Below are positions 48,492 to 60,250 of a DNA stretch of 64,000 bases, piece by piece (within the stretch, counting starts at the first letter, position 1; every line of letters starts with the position of its first letter). This stretch comes from Morella rubra. Taxonomy: Eukaryota > Streptophyta > Magnoliopsida > Fagales > Myricaceae. The DNA lies in assembly GCA_003952965.2 (NCBI GenBank), contig CM025852.1, forward strand, positions 28,378,675 through 28,442,674, given 5' to 3'. The notes under the pieces are model-generated. The model was given only the letters and a program-made list of their open reading frames with translations, was not told where the DNA came from and made no database searches. A program made the position numbers and the translations under genes.

Positions 48492-49109
48492 ATGGCCTCT
48501 AGGTACATGGTAGGTGGTCCCTGCTTTCTAGCTAATATCGTTTTTGCTTTCTTGCTCGAGGATATATAATTCGGTCTTGATTTCTTCCTGTATGTGTGAA
48601 ATAAGGTGCAGAGCTATTGGAAACGCATGCTGAGTGGCTTGCCGAGAGGAAGCGCTACATACGCGACGTCAACCTCACCAAATGTTAAAGCCTATGCCCC
48701 AACTGCAGATTACGCACAGCCTCTTTATTATCATCACGACGAGCTCGGCACTGGTACGTCGAAATCCTTGAAGGGTGACTTCGTTCCCGTGTATGTGGCC
48801 CTTGGTATGATAGCCCTGTCCACGGGGCTAGGGCTCTACACTGGCATGCATCACTTGCTGCGCGCGCCAGACGTGCGTGTCAATAAGAAGAGGAGGGAGA
48901 CGATTCCGGAGGTGGTGGAGCCTGACCGCGTCGTGGAGGAGGCCGAGAAGTTCATCACAAAATCGTTTTTCAGGAAGGTGGCCCATGTGCAGGAGTTCAA
49001 AAATCCTGTGAAGCAGGTCATGCCTGATCCCATCCATAAAGATGCTTACGCGTACCCCCTCCGTGCGAAGACTCTCAAGTCCGTTGGGATTGATCCCAAC
49101 CAGCTCTAA
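48492..49109 (+). CDS. B12D/MLRQ-like mitochondrial membrane protein, 173 aa
   Basis: A tiny first exon (48492-48509, MASRYM) joins through a GTAGGT...AAG intron to exon 48606-49109, giving 173 residues. A single hydrophobic segment VPVYVALGMIALSTGLGLYT is followed by PDVRVNKKRRETIPEV, which resembles the B12D family (NADH-ubiquinone reductase MLRQ subunit-like). The polar C-terminal half (FITKSFFRKVAHVQEF ... KSVGIDPNQL) is longer than in classic B12D proteins of about 90 residues. The likely site is the mitochondrial inner membrane. B12D proteins are linked to respiration under low oxygen and to seed development. Function here is inferred from family only. Confidence 0.8.
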
Positions 49110-49470
49110 ACCCATCTATTCCAACTCTTTTATCCTTTGGCTTTCTTGAATGGCATATTTAGAAGATCCTCGAGGTTTCTATCATTGTAAATGTTGGTGG
49201 CTTGCTTGCTGAGAGAATACTAATGATATTTGTGTTTATTCATCTATCTCGGAATCTTTTAGCAAACTTGTAATGGCGCAGCTTTTGTCCGAGTTTTTAA
49301 AGTCATACTCGCTCATTTTCAGATCCTTATTTGACATACCAAGTCTCCTTGTAAACATTCACGATTGGACCCGTTAGTAGGCACTTCTAAGCTTATCTAA
49401 CATATTAACTCGAATCTTCAATCCAAAATTAACTCGTAGAGTTCACATCAATTCTATCTCTGTCTTATTT
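49110..49470. other. Convergent 3' ends of the B12D-like and PPR genes
   Basis: The two genes face each other across 361 bp. No additional feature is seen. Confidence 0.4.
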
Positions 49471-51578
49471 TCAATCCCAGATACCTGGGTAAAAAACTTC
49501 AGCTTGTATAGGTTCACTAATTCGAATAATGGTCTCGTATATGGAATCTATTTGGCAGTGTGAGCCATCTGCAACAAAGAATTCATGAACAACACCATCA
49601 ATTTCAATGGAAGAGCAACCAGGAAGCTTTTGGATCATTTGAAGAGCCATAACTTTCCTCATTTTGCTCACATCAGACCACCTCGAGGCTGAAGCGTATG
49701 CATTAGATAATAAAACGCGTCCGTCGCCCCTTCTCGGCTCCAATTCCTCAATTCTTTTGGCTGAAAACTCTGCCATTTCTATATTACCGTGGCACCTACA
49801 GGCAAAAAGCAAGGATCGCCATATAACCACATCAGATTTGATGGGCATTGCCCCGATAAACTTTTCTGCCTCAGCCAAGAGGTTAGCACGGCCAAGAAGA
49901 TCAACCATACACCCATAATGCTCAATACGAGGAGTGACTTTGTAACTACGAGTCATGTCATTAAAATAGAGAAGCCCTTTATCCACGAATCCTCCATGAC
50001 TACACGCTGACAAGACTCCTAGAAATGTGACCTCATTCGGCCTAACATCGCTAGACATTTCCATTTGAGAAAACAGCTTCAATGCTTCATCACACCGGCC
50101 ATGAATGGCAAGTCCAGTTATCATTGCAGTCCAAGAAAATACATCTCGCCCAACCAACTCATGGAAAATTATGAGAGCCCTTTCAATATCTCCGCACTTC
50201 GAATACATATCAATCAAAGCATTCTTGACGGAAAGATTGATGTCAATGCCGCTCCTTTCACAGTGGGCGTGCACCCACTTACCCTGATCCAGCGCACCTA
50301 AGTGCCCGCATGCAGAAGTTACACAAGCAATTGTCGCAGCGTCTGCTTTAACCCCACATAGCTGCACTTCGAATACATATCAATCAAAGCATTCTTGACG
50401 GAAAGATTGATGTCAATGCCGCTCCTTTCACAGTGGGCGTGCACCCACTTACCCTGATCCAGCGCACCTAAGTGCCCGCATGCAGAAGTTACACAAGCAA
50501 TTGTCGCAGCGTCTGCTTTAACCCCACATAGCTGCATCTCCCTGAACAATTCAATAGCTTCCTTGAATAAATGCAAGTGGGCATAACCGGCAATTAAAGA
50601 AGTCCAACAAACTACATTTTTTTCTGGAATTCTGTCGAAAACCTTTCGAGCGGTCTTCATCTGCCCACACTTTGCGTACATGTCCATTAGAGAGGAACCC
50701 AAAACGACTTCTAAAATAAACGCTTTTCGCGCAAGTAATCCATGAATTTTGCGGCCCAGATCCAGAGATCCAGTCCTTCCACAAGCGGTAAGAGCGCTCA
50801 CAAAAGTTACTCCATCTGGCCTAACACACCCATCTGCTAGCATTTCACCCAAAACCTGCAAGGCCTCCCAATAACAATTGCCCTGCAAATATCCAGATAT
50901 CATACTATTCCAAGAAGCCACATCGCGAACCGACATTGGAATAGCATCGAACACTCTGCGAGCTGTCCAGACCAAGCCGCAGAGCGAGTACATAGACACC
51001 AAGGAGTTTTGCACGAAGACATCGTGATCGAGTCCGATTTTGACGGTCAGAGAGTGAAGTTCTTGACCTTTCTGAGAAAGCGAGATACGGCCACACGCCT
51101 TGAGGAGGAAAGGGAAAGAATGGTTATCGGGCAAAGTTGCAGAACAGCGTCGCATGAGATTGTAAAATGCGATTGATTGTTCTGGGGAAGAGCTGCGAGC
51201 GTAGGCTCTGAACATGAAATTCCAGGCGAAGATATTAGGTTGGTGGATTTGGAAGAAAAGGGCACGAGGGAATCGGAGATTATGATGATGGAATTGAGAG
51301 AAAGAAGCAAGGAGGAGTTTACTGGATACGAAGGGGTCTGAGAGGAGGCCAGAAGCAATGGCATGCGAAAGAATTTCAATGAAGTGGTTGGAAGAGTGTT
51401 TGTGGTTTTCTAAGAGAGACAGACACAAACAAAATCTGCGCAAAGAGTCCTCATGATTTGATTTCGAGGTGTTGGAGGTCGTGGGTTTCCAAGAGCTGAG
51501 ACTGCTGCTTGATTGTACTGTACGGTAAAGCTTCCATTGGAGAGATCTAAGACCGTGTGGGAAGTGGCCCGACTTCAT
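49471..51578 (-). pseudogene. E-type PPR gene disrupted by a 170-bp perfect tandem duplication
   Basis: The minus strand opens at a real ATG (51578, MKSGHFPHGLRSLQWKLYRT) and encodes PLS-type PPR units, for example SVRDVASWNSMISGYLQGNC and NVVCWTSLIAGYAHLHLFKE. The frame ends early at 50319, shortly after IDMYSKC. A second frame, ending at 49471, carries the same repeat onward (IDMYSKCGDIERALI) through the E/E+ region to FYPGIWD. The two frames overlap because 50194-50363 is repeated exactly as 50364-50533. As 170 is not a multiple of 3, the duplication shifts the frame. The span minus one copy is 1938 bp, exactly 646 codons, so the gene would otherwise be intact (645 aa, no DYW domain). Either the allele is freshly broken or the assembly is wrong. 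Confidence 0.88.
50194..50533. repeat. Perfect 170-bp direct tandem duplication
   Basis: Copy one is 50194-50363 and copy two is 50364-50533. They match base for base by eye. GCA starts each copy and also follows the second (50534-50536), a 3-base microhomology at the junction. Confidence 0.93.
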
Positions 51579-51579
51579 T

Positions 51580-51962
51580 GGAAAATCATGAAGCGGACTT
51601 TGTACCTATAAATGCATTGCCAGTGTTAAGAATACCGTTGCTATTTTTGAATTGATCCATATAATGTACATGTGTTTTTATGGTCAATATGTTTTCAGAC
51701 GGGGGTCTCCGTAGCTATTTTTGAATTGATAGTAGGGACATGCCACTTCATATTGTACTCTGGCCTCTTTTTTAGCAGCGGGACATGGGCAATTGGGTTT
51801 GACATCAATTCCTTTTAGTTGGATTGTGGAGAACTCAAAGAGAAAGCCCGTGGGCTCATTTAAGCTAAAGTATATCCGAATAGGCATTTTAAAGATTTGT
51901 TTTTGGGCCCTTTGGCTTAAGAAGAGCCAAGAGGAGTCGGGGAATCCAGAATCCGGTTGGAG
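51580..51962. other. PPR gene upstream spacer
   Basis: Probable promoter region of the minus-strand PPR gene. No other feature recognised. Confidence 0.3.
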
Positions 51963-53210
51963 TAGGGGTGTAAGTCCGGTCTGGCCTCCACCGGAGCTCC
52001 GTCTCCGTTTCCGTCACCGATTCCGGGAAGCTGAGGTCCGATGTTTCTAGGAATCGGAACCGGAGGTAGATTTAAAGTTTTCCCGGAACCGGAAGTTTCA
52101 GTTGGTTCAGTGAAAAACCGGTTTCCGGTTTTTTTTTATTATTATTTAAATAAATATTAAAACGACGTCGTTCTATTTTAAATAGAACGACGTCGTTTAG
52201 TTGGTTTTTTTTGAAAAAAATATAATACTGTGGATCAAAACGTGCCATTTTGATCCACAGTGAGAAATTTAGAAACCCTATCTGGCTATCTCCCTTCTCC
52301 TCCCCCCCCCCCCCGCGGAGTCCCAACCCCGAGCACCCTCTCCTTCGCGATTCGCAACCCTCCGGCCTCCTCAGTCCTCGCAATCACTCCCTCAGCTCTC
52401 TCTCTGTGTTCGTCTGCCTTCTCTCTCTCTCTCTCTCTATGCTGACTGTTGAGCTCCTTCTTCTCCGGCAAGTGCAACGGTTAACCTCCATCGTTTTCGA
52501 GTTGCTTCTCTCTCTATCGCTGTATGTCTCTCTATATGTCTCTCTCTCTCTATTTCAAATTTTTAACAGATCTGTTCTATAGAAAATGTGAATTGTTGTG
52601 AACCTGTTGCATTAAACCTGTTGCATTAAACCTGTTGCATGAAAGTTAATTAAGTGCGTAAAGAACAACTTGTGATTCTTGTGAACATGTTATATTGTTA
52701 ACTATTATAATGCATTCATAACCGAAAGTAAATTGTTTAGTGAATCTGTTAGATACCATCAATATTTAATCTGTTATATTATACATCAATATTTTATCTG
52801 TTTTCATTCATTTGAAAAACGAAAGTAAATTGTTTAGTGAATTTAAAAGGGGATTTGTGAATCTGTTAGATATCATGCTTTAGTATGTGAATTGTTTAGT
52901 TGTTTTTAATTTTGCATCTTGTTCATTTTCTGTTGTCTTTAATTTGGGTTAAGTTGGTAGAATGAGTTGTCTTAGGGCTTTGCATTGTGTCTTTCTTTCA
53001 GATGGATTGTCAAACTCCAATTGCATCTTCGCAATCCACAACCCCTAATTTACCTACCCCTGCCTCTACGACTACACCTACAAGTGGTGAGATACCAATT
53101 ATAGATGTAGAGGCTGAGACACAACAAACTAAGGGGACAATAAACCCTACCCCCAAGTGGTGAGACACTACACCTAATGCTGCGTCGATTGTGGATTCGT
53201 AATTCATTAA
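51963..53210 (+). mobile_element. hAT-like element remnant with palindromes and a transposase start
   Basis: The left edge TAGGGGTGTAAGTCCGG is typical of hAT termini. Inside are a perfect palindrome (52160-52198, around AACGACGTCGTT), a hairpin with 13-bp arms CTGTGGATCAAAA (about 52229-52262), a C-run followed by GCGG (52302-52318) and a TC-rich leader. A short reading frame resembling a hAT transposase N-terminus follows at 53002-53163. I could not find a matching right end, so its limit is uncertain. Confidence 0.55.
53002..53163 (+). pseudogene. hAT transposase N-terminus, 53 codons
   Basis: Directly after a CTTTCTTTCAG acceptor, ATG opens a frame starting MDCQTPIASSQSTTPNLPTP. It contains PIIDVEAETQQTKG and stops at TGA after PTPKW. 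The S/T/P-rich start and an IDVE-type motif before a BED zinc finger are usual in plant RICESLEEPER-like hAT transposases. The zinc finger and catalytic region are missing. Confidence 0.55.
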
Positions 53211-53219
53211 CGTTTGGTT

Positions 53220-53905
53220 ATGTTCTTCATTTCTTACTTGAGTTGATACTTTTAAGTTCTAACTTCTAAGTTCGTATTGTAATATTCTTCTATTTCGAGT
53301 TATGTCAGCATACACTATGTTTTTTCGGTTATTGTTTCCATCAAGTCTTGACCACTTTTATTATTAAACCCATAATATTTCTTTAGCTATTTAGGAATTG
53401 TGATGGTGTCTAGTTTATTACTTACTAGGTGACGTTGTGAATCTGTGATTATGAATTTTGTGAATTGCATGTTGCAAACTTGTTTTGAGATTTATTGAAT
53501 CTGAATTTTGTTATTTGCATATTGTTTTGGGATTTATTAAATATGGATTTTTGTAATGAATTGAGAAATGTTCATATGAAGTTCGGGTTGTATATTTTAA
53601 TTTTTTGATATGTTATTTGTGAATTATGATGAATGATTAATGAATAAGATCTTTTCTTTTTGTAAAAAAAAAGCTTAAATGGACAAAAAAATATAGTCCA
53701 AAACATTGTTGGAATTTCGCTATCCACTAAGTCCGCTTTCACTAAGAGTCGGAAGCAGAAGCGAAATCGATTTTGATCATCCGTTAATTAACAGACCAGA
53801 TATCGAAATGTTAAATTTCGCTTCCAACGTATCCGCTATTCAACCGTTGGTAGGAGGTAGGAGGAGAGGACGGAATGGGGACTTGCGAGGAGCAGGGCGT
53901 ATGTT
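53220..53905. other. AT-rich spacer upstream of calnexin
   Basis: AT-rich DNA that may still belong to the hAT remnant. No gene recognised. Confidence 0.3.
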
Positions 53906-53917
53906 GCCAAGGTTGCA

Positions 53918-54028
53918 CACGTGGCGAACCTCCATTGGAAAAAATAACGTGGCACGTAAACTGATTGGTTGTAACAGCACGAGGGAAGTGGGATAGAGAT
54001 CTGAAGTACAATTCTACTCGTATAAAAG
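53918..54028 (+). promoter_or_regulatory. Calnexin promoter: ACGTGG boxes, CCAAT boxes and TATA box
   Basis: CACGTGGC lies at 53918-53925 and AACGTGGCACGT at 53946-53957. Inverted CCAAT boxes (ATTGG) lie at 53934-53938 and 53964-53968, and TATAAAAG at 54021-54028, about 100 bp before the ATG. ACGTGG cores next to CCAAT boxes resemble ER-stress elements bound by bZIP factors with NF-Y. The spacing does not exactly fit the ERSE consensus, so the link to the unfolded protein response is inference. Confidence 0.55.
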
Positions 54029-54126
54029 CGAAAGAAGAGGCAATGGATCTTTGCTCTTTCAGAAGGTTGAATTGAGGAACTGATTCTTCTCGGGGTAGCG
54101 TTAGCGCCGTAGCGATTGAGAAAGAG

Positions 54127-57038
54127 ATGGGTAAAGGACAACTGGTCCGTCAGCTACTCATCGTGGTGCTCTTGTTTTTTATTACCTGTTCTTCATTCCA
54201 GGAGCTTTGCGCTTCTGATGATCTTACGGTAAACGTACTAAATTACAATTTCAGTTTTCGCTGAATAATGTGCATGAAATCCATGATATGCTGAAGTGGA
54301 GTTTGATTGGTGGTTTTAGATCTTTTACGACTCATTTGACGAGCCATTCGAAGGCCGTTGGATCGTATCTGACAAAGAAGAATATCAAGGTAGTACTAAT
54401 TCTCCGTCTTTCATACCATGTTAGATTATTGATTTAATTACATGGTGGGAAATGTCTTTGTTTTCCAACCTATAACACAAACCTCTGGGTTCCGTCACAC
54501 AAGATTTCCTAGTTCTTATGTTAATTCAGATTTCTCACCTAAACTGAACGGCGTTAACCTTTCCAGCGCTGTCTACTGTAACCTGAAAATATTGCTGACG
54601 CAACTAAAAACTTGAGGAGCTCCAACCGAGATCCTATTCGATCTGTCCACATTCAGCAGTGTGGAAAGAAAAAAAGAAAGAACTTCTTCACATTCATCAC
54701 TGTAGAAAAAAATTTATAAGGTGTAGAATAAATAATCAACTAGTGGAGAACAGCAGTTGCACATGTGATTGTGGTTGTAGTCTCCAGAGTACCACAACGA
54801 TTATACGAATCTTCTTCTTCAGTGGTTATAGGTGGAGAAACTAATAGTGCTTAAACAATACACACCAGAAGCAATCGTACATACAGAAGAAGTTTTTATT
54901 TTCCCTCCGTTTGATGGTTGAATGCTTTGAGAATTTCATTGTCACTGCTATGCAAATGCTTCATCTTTGGACATACTCATCATTCGTGCTCGATTGGCCT
55001 TCTCATTTACCTTGCATTTCGCTGCTTTTGGGCTTTTACTCTAACCTAATAAGCTTCTAATTGTCCTCATTATCAAATAGTTCTTTCTTTGTGCATTGGC
55101 TAATTGTGTCATTTTTTCAAACACGAAACTGGTTAGTGATTTGTATCTATCAATAGCATGAAATAATCCAACGTTGGATGGTTATGTTGTTTATTTTGTC
55201 ATGATGAAATATGAAGCTATTATATTTGCAATTTGGATAACTTTTTTTTTTCAAAGATGAATCGGCAATTTGGTAATTTGTTGGAGTGGTAAGCTTACGA
55301 TGGCTTTTGTCTCGGGTTAAAGGTGTGTGGAAGCATTCAAAGAGTGAGGCACATGATGACTATGGGCTTCTTGTGAGCGAGAAGGCCAGGAAGTATGCAA
55401 TCGTTAAAGAGCTTGATGAAGCTGTCAGTCTCAAGGATGGAACCATTGTCCTCCAGTTTGAGACACGGCTTCAGAATGGGCTTGAATGTGGTGGTGCGTA
55501 TCTCAAATATCTTCGACCACAGGAGGCTGGATGGAAAGCAAAGGACTTCGACAATGATTCTCCTTATTCTATCATGTTTGGACCTGACAAGTGTGGAGCC
55601 ACCAACAAGGTTCACTTCATCTTTAAGCATAAGAATCCAAAGAGTGGAGAATACGTTGAGCACCACCTCAAGTTTCCACCATCCGTCCCTTCTGACAAGC
55701 TGTCTCACGTGTATACTGCCATTTTGAAACCTGACAATGAGTTGCGCATTCTAATTGACGGGGAGGAGAAGAAGATTGCAAATTTCCTCTCGGCTGAAGA
55801 TTTTGAGCCTCCACTCATTCCTGCTAAGACAATTCCCGATCCAGATGATAAGAAGCCTGAGGACTGGGATGAGAGAGCAAAAATTCCAGACCCTAATGCA
55901 GTGAAGCCAGATGAATGGGATGAGGACGCTCCAATGGAGATTGAAGATGAGGAAGCTGTGAAACCTGAAGGATGGCTAGATGATGAGCCTGAGGAAATTG
56001 ATGATCCCGAGGCAACAAAACCTGAAGACTGGGATGATGAGGAAGATGGTGAATGGGAGGCCCCAAAGATTGATAACCTTAAGTGTGAGACAGCACCTGG
56101 TTGTGGTGAATGGAAGAGGCCCATGAAGAGGAATCCAGCTTACAAAGGAAAATGGCATGCCCCACTTATTGACAATCCCAACTACAAGGGTATTTGGAAG
56201 CCTCAGCAAATTCCAAATCCTGACTACTTTGAACTTGAAAAGCCTGACTTTGAGCCTGTTGCTGCTGTTGGAATTGAGATCTGGACAATGCAAGATGGTA
56301 TCTTGTTTGACAATATTTTGATCACAATAGATGAGAAGATTGCCGAATCGTACCGGGAGACCACTTGGAAGCCGAAATTTGAAGTTGAGAAAGAGAAACA
56401 GAAGGCTGAAGATTTAGCTACTGGTTCAGATGGTCTTAAAAACTTCCGGGTAATGACTTGGTAGTCTTAGCTCCTAGATTTCCTAATGATTGATACTCTA
56501 GGAATAACCAGAACTGTTTTTTTATTCCTGCAGAAGCAAGTATTTGAAATCCTCTACAAGATAGTAGATATTCCGTTTTTAAGTGCATACAAGCTTAAGA
56601 TACTCGTAAGTCATCAGACTTGCCTTTCATTTCTCTCTGCTTACGGGTGATGAGAACGCTTTCTGAAATTCCGAGCTTGTCTTGCAGGATCTCATTGAGA
56701 AGGGAGAGAAACAACCAAACCTCACTATTGGCATCCTTGTCGCTGTCTTGGTGATCGTCTTCACGGTTCTCTTTAAGCTCATTTTTGGTGGGAAGAAGCA
56801 TGTGAGTATTACACTCCTCTTGTTTGGCATTTTGTTCTCTGTCCTTGCCAGCTTCTATGAAAATCGTTGAGGGGTGTTGATAGATTTATCTCCCCATGTT
56901 CAGGCAAGAGTCGAAAAGAAAAATACAGGAGTTGCTGAGACTTCCAATAATGGAGGAAGCAGTGGAGAAAAAGAAGAAGAAAAAGAGAAGGAAGATAATG
57001 CTGCCCCTCGTCGAAGGACAGCTAGACGTGAACATTAA
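54127..57038 (+). CDS. CNX1: Calnexin, ER lectin chaperone, 539 aa
   Basis: Exons 54127-54228, 54320-54389, 55323-56449, 56534-56605, 56688-56801 and 56904-57038 join in frame to 539 residues. An N-terminal signal peptide (LLIVVLLFFITCSS) is followed by FYDSFDEPFEGRWIVS and the lectin core (LECGGAYLKYL, YSIMFGPDKCG). The P-domain (about residues 229-355) has repeats IPDPDDKKPEDWD, IPDPNAVKPDEWD and others, then NPAYKGKWHAP and NPNYKGIWKP. The transmembrane helix IGILVAVLVIVFTVLFKLIFG (about 471-491) leads to a charged cytosolic tail ending RRRTARREH. It retains monoglucosylated glycoproteins in the ER for folding, using calcium, with the glucosidase/UGGT cycle. A complete gene. Position near the LEAFY block supports CNX1 (At5g61790). 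Confidence 0.97.
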
Positions 57039-57363
57039 AGCGACAAAAAAGGGAGTCTAGTTGATATCACATCAGTGTTGGTAAATTCTGAGCTTAGTTC
57101 TTCTCGACTTCTCGAAGGTCTATTGTTGGCTGGTCATAAACCTTTTTGGCAGTGTGCTGAAACTTTGAATGTAAATCAGATAATCTACCAGGCTGTATTG
57201 TTTATCTCCTTCTCCGGAGATAAAACTTAATCCGGAGGACGGAGGATTTTGAAGATTATGATTTTTTTTTTGGTGAGAGAAGCTTGTGATTGTAGTCATG
57301 GAAGTTGTTGGATAGAATCCAAGCGTTTTCCAAATCTTTCCTCCTTATAAAATTTGGTTAAGT
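57039..57363 (+). other. Calnexin 3' UTR and flank
   Basis: Sequence after the TAA, with no separate gene. A LINE poly-A end begins at its right border. Confidence 0.45.
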
Positions 57364-57450
57364 AATTTTTTTATTTTTTTAATCAAAACCTCAACTTTAT
57401 TCAATTAGAAAGAAAAGTTCAGGGTGGCTCAGTCCCCGCATAAAGCCAAC

Positions 57451-57804
57451 TCAAATCAGAAAAATGCACCAAAAACAGGGGATTGCCTCCAAGTCGGCCC
57501 TACGAGCTAAATGGTGTGCTAGAGAGTTTGCATCTCTAGGAACGTGATTAACATTCCAATTTCGACAATGCTTAAACAGCTGTAGCATGCCCCCAACCTC
57601 ATCATGGATGCGCCATTCCACTCTTTTAGGATAACACTGAATGGCCTTAATGACGGTCTCTGAATCCCTTTCCAAAATAATATTTTCAATCCCCCTTCGG
57701 TAAGCTTCTTGAAGACCAAACATAGCTGCCTGCATCTCCCCTTTCAGCGGGCAAATCCCATCAATCTTTTTCACATTCAACAGCTGCAAGGACAGAAAAA
57801 TCAC
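57451..57804 (-). pseudogene. LINE C-terminal RNase H-like domain
   Basis: The frame contains LKGEMQAAMFGLQEAYRRGI, ENIILERDSETVIKAI and VNHVPRDANSLAHHLAR, which are the E, D and D motifs of plant-type RNase H (RVT_3) domains. The first catalytic Asp is not visible. It is separated from zf-RVT by frame changes. Confidence 0.8.
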
Positions 57805-59404
57805 CTCGAATAGCTACATCAACGTGACTCGCATCCCCTTTCACCTTCCAAGCCTCCCAATGCTCTCAGCTCAGTTTTCGAACATGACATGCCAGTTCCA
57901 CTACCCCGTGCATGGAATTATGATGTAACTGCCTATTCCGATTCATCCATAACATATTCATAGCATTTGCAGCAAAAATCTGAAAATGGCGTTGATCTTC
58001 TAAAGGGATACCCAAATATGGGTGAGGATGAAGAATGTGTTGGATCCATTGTCCAAGAGAAATATGACTTACTAAATCAAGATGCAAGGGCCACGGGGAT
58101 TCTCTCCACATCGCCCTAGCAAACACACACTTCAAAAAAAGGTGGTGAGTGGATTCAAATCCTCCCTCTCCACCCCCCCCCCCCCCCCCCCGCGCGGCGG
58201 CGGCGGCCCTTACAATTCACACACAGCTTGGTCTTCGTTGTTGGTCATACACGATAGTCTTGTCATTATTTTCTGCCTTGTGGGAAGAAGATCCCACGCA
58301 ATCTTCCACAACAACAACTTAAGACGCTCATGCATCTTTAGTTTCCATAACTCCTTCCAATTAACATCCGTGAGAGGATTAGTAGCTGGAGATCGATATT
58401 TAACAATCTCTTTGTACATAGACTTCACCGTAAAGGATCCCGACCCTGTCAAAGTCCAAATCAACTCATCCCTTCTCAACTGATGGGGTAGCCGAACTTG
58501 AAGAATTGCTGAAATGGTTTCCGAATTGAAGAGAGAATGAAGTTTACCAATATCCCATTGACAAGTACCAATATCCAGTAAATCTGAAACTTTACCTTCC
58601 CTTGCCATTGAAACTGAATCTTCTCGTGGTTGTGGTCTAAAATTTGGCATAGAGGGAATCCATGGATGTTCCTAAATAGAGACAGAAGTGCCATCACCAA
58701 TCATGTAGCAAGCACCAGAGGCAAGAAGATCTCTATCTTGAAGGATGCTTTTCCAAACCCAAGAACCACAACAACTATTGGGTACTTCCCCCAATTCTCT
58801 CCCCTTCAGATACTTCCCAGCCAACACTTTAACCCATAAATTGTCACTTTTAGACATCACTCTCCAAGCAAGCTTGGCAATTAAAGCTCTATTAGTGTCT
58901 TGCATCAATCTTAGTCCCAGTCCCCCTTCACTTCCAGGTAGACATAAATGTTGTCATGACCGCAATGTAAGATTGCACTGTTTTTCAGACGGGAATCCCA
59001 ATAATGTTTAAAGAACAGCATCGTCATCCTATCGGGACTGGGAGCTTTGTGGGGATTCATAAGAGCCAACATCATTGTGATTTCCTCCACATCTGGGATT
59101 CTAGAGAGCATATCATTATCCTCAACTATCTGAGCTTCAATGAGATTCTCTAGGTCATTAGGAATATTCGGATGGGATGAAGTGAAAAGATTATGATAAA
59201 ATTGAAGCAACTCCTCTCCAACCTCCTTACGACCAGATTGTGATTGTGATAAAATTGAGGTCAGCCAACTGACTCGCGACTTCTGCCTCCATAAATCTTC
59301 CTCTCTCTTCAACTGCTCATCAAGGAAAATTCTCAACTCTCTCTCAATGTCTAAATTCCTTTGAGTCGGTTCTGCCTCTTGAAATGTATTCTTCCGAAAT
59401 GAAT

Positions 59405-60250
59405 CTAGTTCCACCTTCTCAGAGCAAACCGGGTAGCTCTGATTTTCTTAAGCAGAATTAAATCAGCATCCCCATCAACTTTAACAACCAAGGCTTTAGC
59501 TACTACATCAAAACAAGAATCTTCTCGAATCCAAAAAATCTCAAATTTGAAAGATTTAGGCACAGAGGTCTCATTACCAGATGAATTGAGGATAATGAGG
59601 TGATGATCAGACGGAACATACTGATAATGTTGAACTTCAGCATCAGGAAACGTCATACGCCATGGTACGTTTGCAATGCCTCTGTCAATACGCTCCTTAA
59701 TATTAGCCAGCCCCGGCCGCTTATTAGACCAAGTAAACTTGGAACCCGAGTAACCGAGATCAATAAATTCCATTGTGGAAATAAAATGACGTAACCCCCT
59801 GAAATTTGAAGCTCGGACTTGTCTAGCCCCTTTCTTCTCACTCTGCTCTAACAGGTCATTATAATCCCCAATACGAACCCACGGCTGCCCCAAATCCTGC
59901 TCCAATTGTCTTAATTCATCCCAGAACTCCTCTTTTTCTCTCCACATAGTCGGACCGACCATACACCAAAGAGCAACTGAAATTAGGCCATTCGTCTCCT
60001 AGGATAACCTTTAAATGCAAGATATTGGAAGGCTTCCAAACAATAGAAAAATTAAAATATTGTCTCCAACAAAACACCAATCCTCCTCGAAGACCAATAG
60101 GAGGAACGGTAATAAAGAAAGAAAAACCAATTTGTTTCATCACTCGCTTGACAACATCATCACTCAGAAAAATTCCAATCGGAACCACATTCTTGATGAG
60201 AACCCGCAGGGCTCTAACTGCCGAAGGTCTCCCACAACCCTCGGCAGTTC
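59405..60250 (-). pseudogene. LINE endonuclease (APE type), frameshifted
   Basis: The frame starts MRIIAWNCRGL near 60270, the usual first motif of plant LINE endonucleases, shifts frame near 60235, then continues RPSAVRALRVLIK and PPIGLRGGLVFCW. After another shift it reads WVRIGDYNDLLEQSEKKGAR, GSKFTWSNKRPG and VQHYQYVPSDHHLIIL, covering the GDxN and SDH catalytic motifs. The first of these reads GDYND, close to the usual GDFN. Confidence 0.85.

Noticed and set aside
55705-56124. Serine/glycine-rich 139-codon minus-strand frame
   Set aside because: It is the antisense of the calnexin P-domain repeats; the repetitive look comes from those repeats.
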